Source: Sphingomonadaceae bacterium
GTDB lineage: Bacteria; Pseudomonadota; Alphaproteobacteria; Sphingomonadales; Sphingomonadaceae
NCBI GenBank assembly: GCA_030147805.1
Contig: JASBUR010000008.1
Coordinates: 62,001-126,000, forward strand
Direction of reading: 5' to 3'
DNA: 64,000 nucleotides
The notes below the pieces were generated by a model. That model saw nothing but the letters and a program-made list of their open reading frames with translations. It ran no database searches and was not told the DNA's origin. Positions 1 through 10,546 of this stretch are shown piece by piece. How positions within the stretch are numbered: position 1 is the stretch's first letter; every line of letters starts with the position of its first letter. The position numbers were made by a program, and so were the translations under genes.

Positions 1-1
1 G

Positions 2-1330
<1,329 letters not shown>

Positions 1331-1354
1331 CGCGGACGGTCGGCATCGGCTTCG

Positions 1355-1461
1355 TCCTCCCCTGCAAGGGGAGGGGGACCGCCGATGGGGGTGGAGGGTT
1401 AACCAGCGCTGATACCCCTCCACCCTGCTGCGCAGGGTCCCCCTCCCCGTGCCGGGGAGGA
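1355..1461. repeat. Long imperfect palindrome (REP-like, family A)
   Basis: The interval is a near inverted repeat. Its left part, rich in TCCTCCCC and GGGGGTGGAGGG, is mirrored by CCCCTCCACCC and GGGGAGGA on the right, with GTTAACCAGCGCTG near the centre. It fills the gap between the response regulator and kinase genes. Transcribed, it would fold into a long hairpin that could protect or limit read-through. It resembles the dispersed intergenic palindromes of sphingomonad genomes; I see only this copy in the window. Confidence 0.7.
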
Positions 1462-1481
1462 TCTGGCATTTCACCAGGCCG

Positions 1482-2819
1482 ATGATCTTCGACCGCATCT
1501 TCCTGCTGGGGCTCTCCTGGCGGTTGATCGCGCTGGTGCTGGCGCTCGCGGCGTTGATCTATCTTGCGGTCGAACCCGGGTTGCATGCGGCAACGCTGGT
1601 GGCCTGGGCGACCTGCGTCGGGCTGATCTCGTCGCTCTGGGGTTATGTCCAGCGCACCAACCAGGAACTGGCGCGATTCGTCGAGGCGCTGACCTACGCC
1701 GATTTCTCGGCGAGCTTCGGGCACAAGCGCGAAGGCTTCGGCTTCGAACAGCTCGGATCGGCAATGAACGCCGCGGTCGCCAAGCTGCGCGAAGAGCGCG
1801 GGCGGGCGCAGGATACCAACCGCACGCTCGCCGCGCTGGTCGACGAGGTGCCGATCCCGCTGCTGACGGTCGATTCCGAAGGCCGGATCGAACTGCTCAA
1901 CAAGTCGGCGCGGCGGATGTTCAGCCAGCATAAGGCGACGCAGCTCGGCGACATGGCGGCCTATGGCGAAGGCTTCGCCGACGACCTCGCGCGCGCGCCC
2001 GTCGGCGAACGACGCACCTCGCAGATCGTCATCGACGAAACGCCGCAGGCCGCCACGCTGTCGGTGTCCGACGTTCGCCAGCCGCGCGGCCTGCCGCTGC
2101 GGCTGATCGCAGTGCAGACGATCCAGGGCGAACTCGACCAGGTCGAGATGAACGCCTGGCGCGACCTCGTGCGCGTGCTCACGCACGAGATCATGAACTC
2201 GGTGACGCCGATCACCTCGCTCGCCAAGACCGCCGCCGAGGTGATCGCCGAGGCCGACGACGGCAGCGACGCGCGCATCGGCGATGCGCGCGCCGCAATC
2301 GAGACGGTGGCGCGCCGCGCCGACGGCGTCATGCATTTCGTGCAGACCTACCGCCAGATCAGCCGCGCGCCGCCGCTGCGACGCCAGACCATCGCCGCCG
2401 CCGAGCTGCTCGCCGAACTGGTGCGGCTGTTCCAGGCCGAATTCACGGCGGTCGGCGTCGACGCCGACGTGTCGCCCGACCATCTCGAACTCTATGCCGA
2501 CCCCGACCTCATCGCGCAGGTCGTCATCAACCTGCTGAGGAACGCCGCGGAGGCGAGCATCGGCCATGCCGAGACGCCGCGCGTGGCGCTGCGCGGCCAT
2601 CGCAACCGGCACGGCCGTACGGTGATCGAGGTCGAGGACAACGGCCCCGGCGTACCGCCCGACAAGACCGCCGAGATGTTCCTGCCCTTCTTCACCACCA
2701 AGCCGACCGGTACCGGCGTCGGGCTGAGCCTCGCCCGCCAGATCGTGCTCGCGCACGGCGGCTCGCTGACCTACCAGGCGGCGCCGAGCGGCGGCGCGCT
2801 GTTCCGGATCGTGCTCTAG
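1482..2819 (+). CDS. Membrane sensor histidine kinase (NtrY-like)
   Basis: Inner-membrane kinase of 445 residues, probably phosphorylating the response regulator just upstream. Two hydrophobic segments near the N-terminus (about residues 5-20 and 26-43) are followed by a PAS-like region (about 115-215), a dimerisation helix with the phospho-acceptor His in LTHEIMNSVTP (H235), and a HATPase domain with an N box (NLLRNAAEA), a G1 box (DNGPGVP) and a G2 box (GTGVGLSL). A GTG at 1449 would add 11 residues but lies inside the palindromic repeat, so I use the ATG at 1482. The stop overlaps the stop of the convergent gene by four bases (CTAG). The sensed signal is unknown. Confidence 0.92.
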   Translation: MIFDRIFLLGLSWRLIALVLALAALIYLAVEPGLHAATLVAWATCVGLISSLWGYVQRTNQELARFVEALTYADFSASFGHKREGFGFEQLGSAMNAAVAKLREERGRAQDTNRTLAALVDEVPIPLLTVDSEGRIELLNKSARRMFSQHKATQLGDMAAYGEGFADDLARAPVGERRTSQIVIDETPQAATLSVSDVRQPRGLPLRLIAVQTIQGELDQVEMNAWRDLVRVLTHEIMNSVTPITSLAKTAAEVIAEADDGSDARIGDARAAIETVARRADGVMHFVQTYRQISRAPPLRRQTIAAAELLAELVRLFQAEFTAVGVDADVSPDHLELYADPDLIAQVVINLLRNAAEASIGHAETPRVALRGHRNRHGRTVIEVEDNGPGVPPDKTAEMFLPFFTTKPTGTGVGLSLARQIVLAHGGSLTYQAAPSGGALFRIVL

Positions 2820-3868
2820 TCGACGAGCAGCACGCCGGCGGCGCCGGCGAGCAGCAGCAGCAGCAGCGAGCAGGCGGCGATCACCAGCAGCGGCTTCGCG
2901 CCCTGGCGGAGCAGGTCCTGCATCGGCGAGCGGATCCCCGTCGCCGCCACCGCCGCGGCGAGCAGCGCGGTCGCCGCCTCGCCGCCCCAGGTCGACACGA
3001 CGGCTGGGACCGGCAGCAACGAATTGATCGCCGCGACGACGAAGAAGCCGATGACGAACCACGGCAGCACCGCGCCCATCCCGCCGCCGCCCTTCTCGCG
3101 CGGGAGGTAGAGCGCGACGATCGCCAAGGCCGGAGCGAGCAGCGCGACGCGCGTCAGCTTGACGATCGCGGCGGTGCCGCCGGCCTCGGGGCTGACGGCA
3201 TAGCCGGCACCGAGCGCCTGTGCGACATCGTGGATCGACGCGCCGAGCATGAACCCCGCCTGCCGGTCGCTCAGGTCCAGCAGGTGCGACAGGATCGGAT
3301 AGGCGAACATCGCGAAGGCGCTCGCCGAGGCGACGCCGACGAGCACCAGCGCCAGCTGCGCGCGGTCGATGCGCTTCTCGCCAAGCAGCGTTGCGAAGGC
3401 GAGCGCCGCCGACGCGCCGCAGATCGCCACCGATCCGCCGGCGAGCGTGCCGAACGCCGCACCGAACCCCATCGCGCGGCCGAGCAACGCGCCGGCCGCC
3501 ACGGTGACCGCAACGATCGCCGCCAGCGCGACGAAGGCGAGCGGGCCGAGATCGACCATCTGCCCGACGGTGACGCGCAGGCCGACGAGGACGATGCCGA
3601 CGCGCAGCAGCGTGCGCGACGCGAAGGCGAGCCCCGGCCCGAGCCGGGCGTCGCTGCCGAGGAAATTGAGCGCCAGCCCGACGAGCAGCGCCATCAGCGT
3701 GACCGGCGCGCCATAATGCTCGGCGAGATAGGCGGCGGCGAGCGTCGCCAGCGCGGTGACGACGAGGCCGGGCACCAGCGTCCGCCATCCCGAGGGCGGC
3801 GGCTCGTCGATCAGGTCGCCGTAGAGATCGGCCGCCGCGGGTATCGACCTGTTCGTTTCGAAAGCCAT
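2816..3868 (-). CDS. YeiH/UPF0324 family membrane protein
   Basis: Polytopic inner-membrane protein of 350 residues, with about ten hydrophobic segments over almost its whole length after a soluble N-terminus of about 30 residues. Conserved stretches such as GGSVAICGASAA and ASIHDVAQALGAG identify the UPF0324 (Cons_hypoth698) family. Members have been linked to sulfur or sulfonate physiology (YeiH is controlled by YeiE in enterics), but the transported substrate is not established. The ATG at 3868 comes at the end of a 99-base divergent region shared with the oxygenase gene. Confidence 0.88.
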   Translation of the reverse strand: MAFETNRSIPAAADLYGDLIDEPPPSGWRTLVPGLVVTALATLAAAYLAEHYGAPVTLMALLVGLALNFLGSDARLGPGLAFASRTLLRVGIVLVGLRVTVGQMVDLGPLAFVALAAIVAVTVAAGALLGRAMGFGAAFGTLAGGSVAICGASAALAFATLLGEKRIDRAQLALVLVGVASASAFAMFAYPILSHLLDLSDRQAGFMLGASIHDVAQALGAGYAVSPEAGGTAAIVKLTRVALLAPALAIVALYLPREKGGGGMGAVLPWFVIGFFVVAAINSLLPVPAVVSTWGGEAATALLAAAVAATGIRSPMQDLLRQGAKPLLVIAACSLLLLLLAGAAGVLLVD

Positions 3869-3901
3869 CCGGCGCGCCCCTTCTCGACCTCCGCAGGAAT
3901 A

Positions 3902-3923
3902 GCTTGCGGCGGTGCCTGCAAGC
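3902..3923. promoter_or_regulatory. Inverted repeat in divergent promoter region
   Basis: GCTTGC and GCAAGC flank a 10-base spacer, midway between the divergent start codons at 3868 and 3968. An operator for a regulator of either gene is plausible. No partner regulator gene is nearby, so this is only a candidate. Confidence 0.3.
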
Positions 3924-3967
3924 GATAGATTTGATCGGCAGACGGCGAAAGCCGCAAAGGGGGGGCG

Positions 3968-4729
3968 ATGTTCGAAACGCAGGCCGAGCATTTCGCGCGC
4001 GAAGGCTATGCCGTCTTCGAACGCGTACTCGTCGGCGACGCGCTCGCGCTGCTGCGCGCCGAGTGCGACGCGTTCGTCGATCGCGAGAACCAGCGGATGG
4101 ACGAACTCGGCGTCGACACCATCGGCATCAGCCACCGCGGCAAGCGCTATTTCGCCAACGAGTGCCAGCGCGAACGGCCGTCGCTTCGATCGATGCTGTT
4201 CAGCCAGGTGATGGCGGACATCTGCCGGGCGACGCTCGGTCCCGACGCCTATTTCTTCTTCGATCAATATGTCGTGAAGGGCCCCGAAGGCGGACTCCCC
4301 TTCTCGTGGCATCAGGACTCGGGCTACGTCGTCGGCAACGGCGGCCCCGCCGACCACGCCCCCTACCTGACCTGCTGGTGCCCGCTCGACGATGCGACCG
4401 TCGAGAACGGCACCGTGCGCGTGCTGCCATTCAGCCGCGCGCCACAGTCGCGCGACGCGATCCTGCCGCATGATCGCCAGCCGGGGACCAACGATCTCGT
4501 CGGCTGGCCCGGCGAGGAAGCCGGCGTGACCGTCGAGGCACCGGCGGGCAGCATCGTCGCCTTCTCGAGCCGCTTGCTGCACGCGACGGGCGCCAACCGC
4601 ACCGATCGCCCGCGCCGCGTCTATCTCGCGCAATATACCCCCGAGGCGATGCTCGACCCGGGCACGCGCCAGCTTCGACGCAACGCCATCGCGCTGCTGC
4701 GCCACGGAGAGCAGGTCACCTTTGCCTAG
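3968..4729 (+). CDS. Phytanoyl-CoA dioxygenase (PhyH) family oxygenase
   Basis: Predicted Fe(II)/2-oxoglutarate-dependent oxygenase of 253 residues, the normal family length, in a double-stranded beta-helix fold. The iron facial triad is visible as H115 and D117 (in SWHQDSGY) and H205 (in LLHATGAN); the Arg pair at 216-217 is placed to bind 2-oxoglutarate. GGGGGGCG just before the ATG serves as ribosome-binding site. The stop lies inside the start region of the transporter gene, so the two are probably co-transcribed. PhyH enzymes hydroxylate diverse substrates (acyl-CoAs, ectoine, phosphonates, small acids). The neighbours (transporter, TonB receptor, dehydrogenases) suggest catabolism of an imported compound. 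Confidence 0.85.
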   Translation: MFETQAEHFAREGYAVFERVLVGDALALLRAECDAFVDRENQRMDELGVDTIGISHRGKRYFANECQRERPSLRSMLFSQVMADICRATLGPDAYFFFDQYVVKGPEGGLPFSWHQDSGYVVGNGGPADHAPYLTCWCPLDDATVENGTVRVLPFSRAPQSRDAILPHDRQPGTNDLVGWPGEEAGVTVEAPAGSIVAFSSRLLHATGANRTDRPRRVYLAQYTPEAMLDPGTRQLRRNAIALLRHGEQVTFA

Positions 4730-5972
4730 TCACAATGGCGGCGTCATGTCGCCGCGCCGCCGCTGGGTGCTGTTCGCGCTCGTGCTCACCGCCGGGGTGC
4801 TCAACCTCGTCGACCGGCAGATCATCGCGGTGCTCAAGCCGCAGATTTCGGCCGACCTCGGCTGGGATGACAATGATTACGGCACGCTCGCCGCCTATTT
4901 CCAGGGCGCGGCGGCGGTCGCCTTCCTGTTCACCGGCTGGATCGTCGACCGGCTCGGCGTCAAATGGGCAAACCCGATCGGCGTCGTCGCCTGGAGCATC
5001 GCCGCGATGGCGCATGGCTGGGCACGGACGATGGCGCAATTCATCGTCTGCCGCATCGCGCTGGGCGCCACCGAGGCGATGGGCACGCCGGCGGCGATCA
5101 AGACGATCGCCGCGATCTTCCCGCCCGCGACGCGATCGACCGGCTACGGCATCTCGAACGCCACCGGCAGCGTCGGCGCGATCCTGACGCCGCTGCTCAT
5201 TCCGTTGGTCGGGGCGCTGTGGGGCTGGCGCGCCGCGTTCATCATCGCCGGGTTCCTCGGCGTGGTCTGGGCGCTCGCCTGGTTCGCGACGACGCGCGGT
5301 GTCGATTTCGGCGACCAGGCGAAGCCGACGCCGCTCGCCGCGGCGGCTCCGACGGGCACCATCCTCAAGGAGCGCCGCACCTGGGCAGTCGCCATCGCCA
5401 AGGTCCTGTCCGATGCGACCTGGTGGTTCCTGCTGTTCTGGATGCCCGATTTCTTCAACCGCAACTTCGGCCTGTCGGGGCTCGATCTGGGTCCGCCGCT
5501 CGCCGTCGCCTATGCGGGCGGCGCGATCGGCTCGCTGTTCTCGGGCCTGGTGGCCTCGCGGCTGCTCGCGCAGGGCCATTCGGTCAACAAGGTGCGCAAG
5601 GCTATCCTGCTCGTCGCCGCGCTGCTGGTGCTCCCGCTGCCGCTGGCGCTCTACGTCGACAATTACTGGGCGGCGGTCGCGATGCTCGCGCTGGTGATCG
5701 GCGCGCATCAGGCCTTTTCGACCAACCTGTTCGCGCTCATCGCCGACGTGACGCCGCAGGCGAAGGTGGGACGCGTCACCAGCTTCGGCGCCTTCTGCGG
5801 AAACCTCGGCGGCATGGCGATCGTCAAGATCACCGGCCTACTGCTCGTGGCGGGCTATGGCTATCAGCCGATGTTCCTGTTCGCCGCGGTCTCCTACCTG
5901 CTCGCCGTCGGCTGGATTCAGCTCCTCCTGCCCAACATCGAGCGCTACGAACCGAGCGCCCCGATCCCCTAG
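4722..5972 (+). CDS. MFS transporter (anion:cation symporter type)
   Basis: Inner-membrane carrier of 416 residues with twelve predicted hydrophobic segments. The N-terminal stretch (LNLVDRQIIAVLKP, then GWIVDRLGVKWANP) matches the organic-acid/hexuronate branch of the major facilitator superfamily. The longest reading starts with TTG at 4722 inside the upstream gene. An ATG at 4746, eight residues later, is a good alternative, as it still precedes the first membrane helix. The TonB receptor downstream would bring the substrate across the outer membrane and this carrier across the inner one. The substrate is not deducible; a carboxylate or sugar acid is my inference. Confidence 0.88.
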   Translation: MPSHNGGVMSPRRRWVLFALVLTAGVLNLVDRQIIAVLKPQISADLGWDDNDYGTLAAYFQGAAAVAFLFTGWIVDRLGVKWANPIGVVAWSIAAMAHGWARTMAQFIVCRIALGATEAMGTPAAIKTIAAIFPPATRSTGYGISNATGSVGAILTPLLIPLVGALWGWRAAFIIAGFLGVVWALAWFATTRGVDFGDQAKPTPLAAAAPTGTILKERRTWAVAIAKVLSDATWWFLLFWMPDFFNRNFGLSGLDLGPPLAVAYAGGAIGSLFSGLVASRLLAQGHSVNKVRKAILLVAALLVLPLPLALYVDNYWAAVAMLALVIGAHQAFSTNLFALIADVTPQAKVGRVTSFGAFCGNLGGMAIVKITGLLLVAGYGYQPMFLFAAVSYLLAVGWIQLLLPNIERYEPSAPIP

Positions 5973-6073
5973 GACTCGTTTCTTCGCCGTTGCGCGCAAT
6001 GTTCTTGCGGACGCGATATGTTACTTCCGCGCTACACTATCGCGCCGCCCGTAGGTCGGGCGTGTTCGGCGCG

Positions 6074-6122
6074 TTGACAGATGTCGGGGGCGGCGGACTA
6101 TGGGCCGCGAAAGGTCCGGACC
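6074..6122 (+). promoter_or_regulatory. Putative promoter and operator of the TonB receptor gene
   Basis: A perfect TTGACA box lies at 6074-6079; the best -10 candidate (TATGGG, 6099-6104) is weak and 19 bases away. Just downstream is the perfect 10-base palindrome GGTCCGGACC (6113-6122), with a further GGACC three bases on. That arrangement suits a repressor site over the start of transcription. The assignment rests on sequence pattern only. Confidence 0.4.
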
Positions 6123-6148
6123 AACGGACCGACAACTTGGGGGCGAGC

Positions 6149-8467
6149 ATGACGCGCATCGGGAAATTCACGTTGAGGAACGGATCTTCGCTGGCCAGCG
6201 TGGCCGGCCTTCTCGCGCTGGCGCTGCCGGGCGCCGCCGCGGCCCAGGAGGCAGCGGGCGCCGACGACGGCTATGAAGAGATCATCGTCACCGCGCAGAA
6301 GCGCGAACAGAATCTGCAGGACGTGCCGGCCGCCGTATCGGTGGTGACCGCCGAAGCCTTCGAATCGCGCGGCGGCGTCAACATCCAGTCGCTGCAGCAG
6401 CTGGTGCCGAGCCTCAACTTCAAGGACAGCCCGACGATGCTCGATTCGTCGCTGTTCCTGCGTGGCGTCGGCACGATCAACTTCTCGATCGCCGCGGAGC
6501 CGAGCGTCGGCTTCGTCGTCGACGGCGTCATCCAGGCGCGCGCCGCCGAGGCGTTCGGCGACCTCTACGACATCGAGCGCATCGAGGTGCTGCGCGGGCC
6601 GCAGGGCACGCTGTTCGGCAAGAACGCCTCGGCGGGCGTCGTCAACGTCGTCACCAAGCGGCCGGGCGACGAGCTCGGCGGCTATGTCGAGGCGACCGCG
6701 ACCGACGACGAGGAATATCGCGCCCGCGGCGCGATCGACCTGCCGCTTTCGGAGATGATCAAGGGCCGGCTCACTGCCTCCTACGCGCGCTTCGACGGCA
6801 CCATCCGCAACGTGACGCTCAATCGCACGGTCAACGGCTACGAGCGCTATGGCGTGCGCGGCCTGCTCGAGGCGCAGGCGACCGACGCGCTGACGCTCAC
6901 GTTCATCGCCGACTGGCGCAAGCAGGACAGCGACTGCTGCGCCGAAGTCGTCGGAACGACGCCAGCCGGCGCGCTCGCCGGCTCGCTGTCGGGCATCAGG
7001 CTCGCCGGCGACGAAACGCGAGAGATCCGCCAGAATACGCTCACCGAAACACGCGAGCGCTCATGGGGCGTGTCGCTGCAGGCCGATCTCGACGTCGGTA
7101 CCGCCGGCACGCTGACCTCGATCACCGCCTATCGCGATTATCGCAACTTCGGCATCCGCGACGGCGACTTCATCGATCGCGTCTATGCCATCGGCGGCGG
7201 TCATCAGCTCGACGACTTCGGGCCGCAGCCGTCCGACACGCTAACGCAGGAGCTCCGCCTCACCTCGCCGTCGGGCGAGCTTTTCGAATATGTGATCGGC
7301 GGCTTCTATTATAACGCCGAGCAGGAGCGCACCTTCCAGCGCGACGACATCGTCTGCTCGGCGACGACGCTCGCACCGGTGTCGGCCGGACTGTCGCCGT
7401 GCGCCGTCGGCGCCTCGACGCTGACCTTCCCGACCTCGCGTGCGGTGTTCGGATCGGACATCGAAAGCCTCGCCGCGTTCGGCAATCTGACGGTCAACCT
7501 CACCGAGCGGCTGCGGCTGCTGGGCGGCGCCCGCTTCACCAACGACAAGGTCAGCGCCTACCATGACCGCGTGCCGTCGCCGATCGCCGGACCCGGCGTG
7601 CTGACGATCGGCTCGGGCTATCGGATGGAGACCGAGAACGACGACTTCTCGTGGCGCGGCGGCGCCCAGTTCGACCTGTCGGACAATCTGATGACCTATG
7701 CGACCTATTCGCAGGGCTACAAGGGGCCGGCGTTCAACGTCTTCTTCAACCAGAACGCCAACCAGACCGGGGTGATCGAGGCCGAGACCGCCGACGCCTA
7801 TGAGGGCGGCCTCAAATACAGTTCGCCCGACCGCGACCTGATCGTCAACACCGCCGTCTACTATGCCAAGTACGACAATTTTCAGGCCAACAGCTTCGTC
7901 AACCTCAACAACAGCGTCATCACCCAGCTGACCAATGCTGGCACCGTGTCGACGCGCGGCTTCGAGGTCGACGCGCTGGCGCGGCCGACGCGCAACTTCA
8001 GCGTGACCGGCGGCATCGCCTATACCGACGCGCATATCGACGAGTTCAACGTGCCGCCGGGCGCGCCGGCCGGCTCGAGCACGCGCAAGGGCGAACCGCT
8101 GCCGCTGGCGCCGAAGTGGAAGGGCAATGTCGGCGCCAACTGGAAGATCGAGACCGGCGGCATGTTCGACGTCGAGCTCGGCACGCAGGTGTCGTTGACC
8201 AGCGACCAGGTCTCCTCGCTCGAGGCAAACCCGGTCACGCGCCGCCAGATCACCATCGACGGCTATTCGATCGTCGACGCCAACGTCGCGCTCGTCGACC
8301 CCGACGCCGGCTGGCGGCTCAACTTCTTCGTGCGCAACCTGTTCGACGAGAGCTATGCGACGCTGCTCACCCCGGGCGGGCCGGGCGGATCGATCCGCTA
8401 CCTGCTGCCGCGCGACGTCGACCGCTATTTCGGCGTCAACCTGCGGGTCGCGTTCGGCGCACGCTGA
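6149..8467 (+). CDS. TonB-dependent outer-membrane receptor
   Basis: Outer-membrane beta-barrel transporter of 772 residues, powered by TonB-ExbBD. A signal peptide (cleavage near residue 33, after AAAAQ) is followed by a TonB box (EEIIVTAQ, about 43-50), a plug domain to about residue 170 (with RIEVLRGPQGTLFGKNA) and a barrel that ends in the terminal strand FGVNLRVAFGAR. This variant is the FecA/CirA-like type found in large numbers in sphingomonads. The ATG at 6149 follows a GGGGGCGA ribosome site. The longer open frame upstream has no such signals and overlaps the transporter gene. Neighbours suggest uptake of an organic substrate rather than iron. Confidence 0.95.
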   Translation: MTRIGKFTLRNGSSLASVAGLLALALPGAAAAQEAAGADDGYEEIIVTAQKREQNLQDVPAAVSVVTAEAFESRGGVNIQSLQQLVPSLNFKDSPTMLDSSLFLRGVGTINFSIAAEPSVGFVVDGVIQARAAEAFGDLYDIERIEVLRGPQGTLFGKNASAGVVNVVTKRPGDELGGYVEATATDDEEYRARGAIDLPLSEMIKGRLTASYARFDGTIRNVTLNRTVNGYERYGVRGLLEAQATDALTLTFIADWRKQDSDCCAEVVGTTPAGALAGSLSGIRLAGDETREIRQNTLTETRERSWGVSLQADLDVGTAGTLTSITAYRDYRNFGIRDGDFIDRVYAIGGGHQLDDFGPQPSDTLTQELRLTSPSGELFEYVIGGFYYNAEQERTFQRDDIVCSATTLAPVSAGLSPCAVGASTLTFPTSRAVFGSDIESLAAFGNLTVNLTERLRLLGGARFTNDKVSAYHDRVPSPIAGPGVLTIGSGYRMETENDDFSWRGGAQFDLSDNLMTYATYSQGYKGPAFNVFFNQNANQTGVIEAETADAYEGGLKYSSPDRDLIVNTAVYYAKYDNFQANSFVNLNNSVITQLTNAGTVSTRGFEVDALARPTRNFSVTGGIAYTDAHIDEFNVPPGAPAGSSTRKGEPLPLAPKWKGNVGANWKIETGGMFDVELGTQVSLTSDQVSSLEANPVTRRQITIDGYSIVDANVALVDPDAGWRLNFFVRNLFDESYATLLTPGGPGGSIRYLLPRDVDRYFGVNLRVAFGAR

Positions 8468-8487
8468 GCCCGGACGGCCCGCGAAGA

Positions 8488-8514
8488 GGGCGCGGCCATG
8501 CGGCCGCGCCCTTT
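8488..8514 (+). terminator. Rho-independent terminator after the TonB receptor gene
   Basis: A perfect 10-base-pair stem (GGGCGCGGCC / GGCCGCGCCC) with an ATGC loop is followed by a short T run, 20 bases after the receptor stop. On the other strand the stem is followed by CTCTTC, so it may also insulate the convergent dehydrogenase gene, which ends at 8519. Confidence 0.75.
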
Positions 8515-8518
8515 GTCG

Positions 8519-9607
8519 TTACAGGCCGAGTTCGCTCATCTCGACGACGCGCTTTTCGCGCGCGCTCAGCTCGGCCGCGGCGCCGATCGCGACGGCGCGA
8601 AGGCCGTCCTCGGCGGTGACCTCGACGCTTCCCTCGCCGCGGACCGCGCGGATGAAGGCCTGATGCTGATAGTAGGTCGCACCATGGTGGCTGCCGGCAT
8701 CGAGCGCCGCCTGGTCGACCTCGACATGCGTGCGCTCGACCTTCTTGGGATTCATGAAACCGACGCGCGGGCTGTAGACGATCGCGCCTTCGGGGATCAG
8801 CACGTCGAGCCGCGCCGCGTCGCCGACCGCCGTGATCTCTTCCTGGTTCTCGGCGCCGTCGGCGAACATGCTGAGATCGAGCATCGCACGGACACCGTTG
8901 GCGAAGTCGACCGTCGTGTAGCTGTTGTCGATGATATCGGGACGGCGCCCGTCGTAGCTCTCGTCGAGATGGTTCACGTCCATCGCCCCCGAGCAATAGA
9001 CGCGCACCGGTTCCGACTGCACGATCAGCCGCATCAGGTCGAAGAAATGACAGCATTTCTCGACCATCGTGCCGCCGCTGTTGCGGCTGAAGCGGTTCCA
9101 GTTGCCAACCTTGACGAGGAACGGGAAGCGGTGCTCGCGCAGGCTCAGCATGCGCAGTCGGCCGACGCGCCCGGCATGCACCTGGCGGATGAACTCGGCC
9201 GCGGGCGGCATGTAGCGATACTCCATCGCCGTCCAGAAGGGCGCCGGATGTCCCGCCGCCTTGCAGGCGATCCAGTGCGCGTCCTCGATGGTCGTCGCCA
9301 GCGGCTTTTCGCACAGCATGGCGATGCCTTTGTCGAACAGCGGCTCGACGGTGTCGCGATGCGTGAAATTGGGCGACGCGACGACCACCGCATCGACCTG
9401 CGCCTCGCGCGCCAGCGCCGCCGCGCTGTCGTAGGCGGCGACTCCGCTCGCCTTCTCGCCGAGCGCACTGCGCGCCCAGTCGAGCGAGGCCGGCGTCGGA
9501 TCGGCGATCGCGACGATCTCGGCGCCGGGGGTGATGAGCAGGTTCTGGATATGCTCGACACCCATCATGCCGGTGCCGACAATGCCGTAACGAATAGCCT
9601 CTCCCAT
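8519..9607 (-). CDS. Gfo/Idh/MocA family oxidoreductase
   Basis: NAD(P)-dependent dehydrogenase of 362 residues. The N-terminal Rossmann motif is GIVGTGMMG (residues 8-16), the EKP motif with the catalytic Lys sits in LCEKPLATT (near 100), and the C-terminal substrate domain carries a histidine pair (CCHFFDLM). Family members oxidise sugars, inositols and related alcohols. The gene is divergent from the aldo/keto reductase with only 30 bases between the start codons, so the two promoters must overlap each other or the coding regions. Substrate unknown; the surrounding locus suggests a polyol or sugar derivative. Confidence 0.9.
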   Translation of the reverse strand: MGEAIRYGIVGTGMMGVEHIQNLLITPGAEIVAIADPTPASLDWARSALGEKASGVAAYDSAAALAREAQVDAVVVASPNFTHRDTVEPLFDKGIAMLCEKPLATTIEDAHWIACKAAGHPAPFWTAMEYRYMPPAAEFIRQVHAGRVGRLRMLSLREHRFPFLVKVGNWNRFSRNSGGTMVEKCCHFFDLMRLIVQSEPVRVYCSGAMDVNHLDESYDGRRPDIIDNSYTTVDFANGVRAMLDLSMFADGAENQEEITAVGDAARLDVLIPEGAIVYSPRVGFMNPKKVERTHVEVDQAALDAGSHHGATYYQHQAFIRAVRGEGSVEVTAEDGLRAVAIGAAAELSAREKRVVEMSELGL

Positions 9608-9637
9608 CGCGCGGGTCCCTGTGCCAAGGTGTTGCCT

Positions 9638-10546
9638 ATGTCCGTACTTTCCTTCTCAACCGATGCACGACCGCTCGGCAAGAGCGGTCGTGATGTTTCA
9701 CCGCTGGCCTGGGGAATGTGGCGCTTCGCCGGCGACGATCTGCGCGCCGCGCGCGCCAAGATCGACGCCGCGCTCGACATCGGCATCACGCTGTTCGACA
9801 CCGCCGACATCTACGGTCCCGACAATGGCGAACCCTTCGGCGCCGCCGAGGCGCTGCTCGGGCGCGTCTTCGCCGAGGAACCTGCGCTCCGCCGTCGCAT
9901 GGTGCTCGCGAGCAAGGGCGGCATCTCGATGGGCGTGCCCTATGATTCCTCGGCGGCCTATATCGCACAGGCGATCGATGCGTCGCTGATGCGGCTCGGC
10001 GTCGAGCGTATCGATCTGTGGCAGATCCACCGGCCCGACATCCTCACGCATCCGCAAGAGGCCGCCCGCGCGCTCGAAACCGCACTCGCGGCAGGCAAGA
10101 TCGGTGCGATCGGCGTCTCCAACTACACGGTGCCGCAGACGCAGGCGCTGTCGGCCTTCCTCGACGTGCCGCTCGCCTCGATCCAGCCCGAGCTGTCGCC
10201 GCTGGCGCTCGGTCCCGTCGAGGACGGCACGCTCGACATGGCGATGCAGCAGGAGCTGACCGTGCTCGCCTGGTCGCCGCTTGGCCAGGGACGGCTCGGC
10301 AATCCGACCGACGATCGTTCGCGCGCAGTCGCCGCGGCGCTCGATGCGCATGCCGCGAAATATGGCGTGTCGCGCAGCGCCGCCGCCTACAGCTGGATCA
10401 TGGCGCATCCGGCGCGGCCGATCCCGATCGTCGGCACGCAGACCCCGGCGCGGATCCGCGAGGCGGCCGATGCCTTCAAGGTCGAGTGGACGCGACAGGA
10501 CTGGTACGCGGTACTGATCGCCGCGCGGGGGGAGCCCTTGCCATGA
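9638..10546 (+). CDS. Aldo/keto reductase
   Basis: NAD(P)H-dependent reductase of the (beta/alpha)8 family, 302 residues. All four catalytic residues are visible: D54 and Y59 (FDTADIYG), K93 (LASKGG) and H131 (QIHRPD). AAGG upstream of the ATG is the probable ribosome site; longer upstream reading lies antisense to the dehydrogenase gene and is rejected. The stop overlaps the next start (ATGA), so translation is coupled to the flavin monooxygenase. It probably acts on a carbonyl intermediate of the same pathway as its neighbours. Confidence 0.92.
   Translation: MSVLSFSTDARPLGKSGRDVSPLAWGMWRFAGDDLRAARAKIDAALDIGITLFDTADIYGPDNGEPFGAAEALLGRVFAEEPALRRRMVLASKGGISMGVPYDSSAAYIAQAIDASLMRLGVERIDLWQIHRPDILTHPQEAARALETALAAGKIGAIGVSNYTVPQTQALSAFLDVPLASIQPELSPLALGPVEDGTLDMAMQQELTVLAWSPLGQGRLGNPTDDRSRAVAAALDAHAAKYGVSRSAAAYSWIMAHPARPIPIVGTQTPARIREAADAFKVEWTRQDWYAVLIAARGEPLP

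Noticed and set aside
3230-3928. Plus-strand frame inside the YeiH-like gene
   Set aside because: Antisense artefact, Arg- and Gln-rich, no ribosome site; the membrane protein on the other strand is clear.
4964-6148. Upstream extension of the TonB receptor frame
   Set aside because: Reads through the transporter gene in another frame; signal peptide and ribosome site fix the start at 6149.
8498-9637. Upstream extension of the aldo/keto reductase frame
   Set aside because: Antisense to the Gfo/Idh dehydrogenase gene and without conserved sequence.
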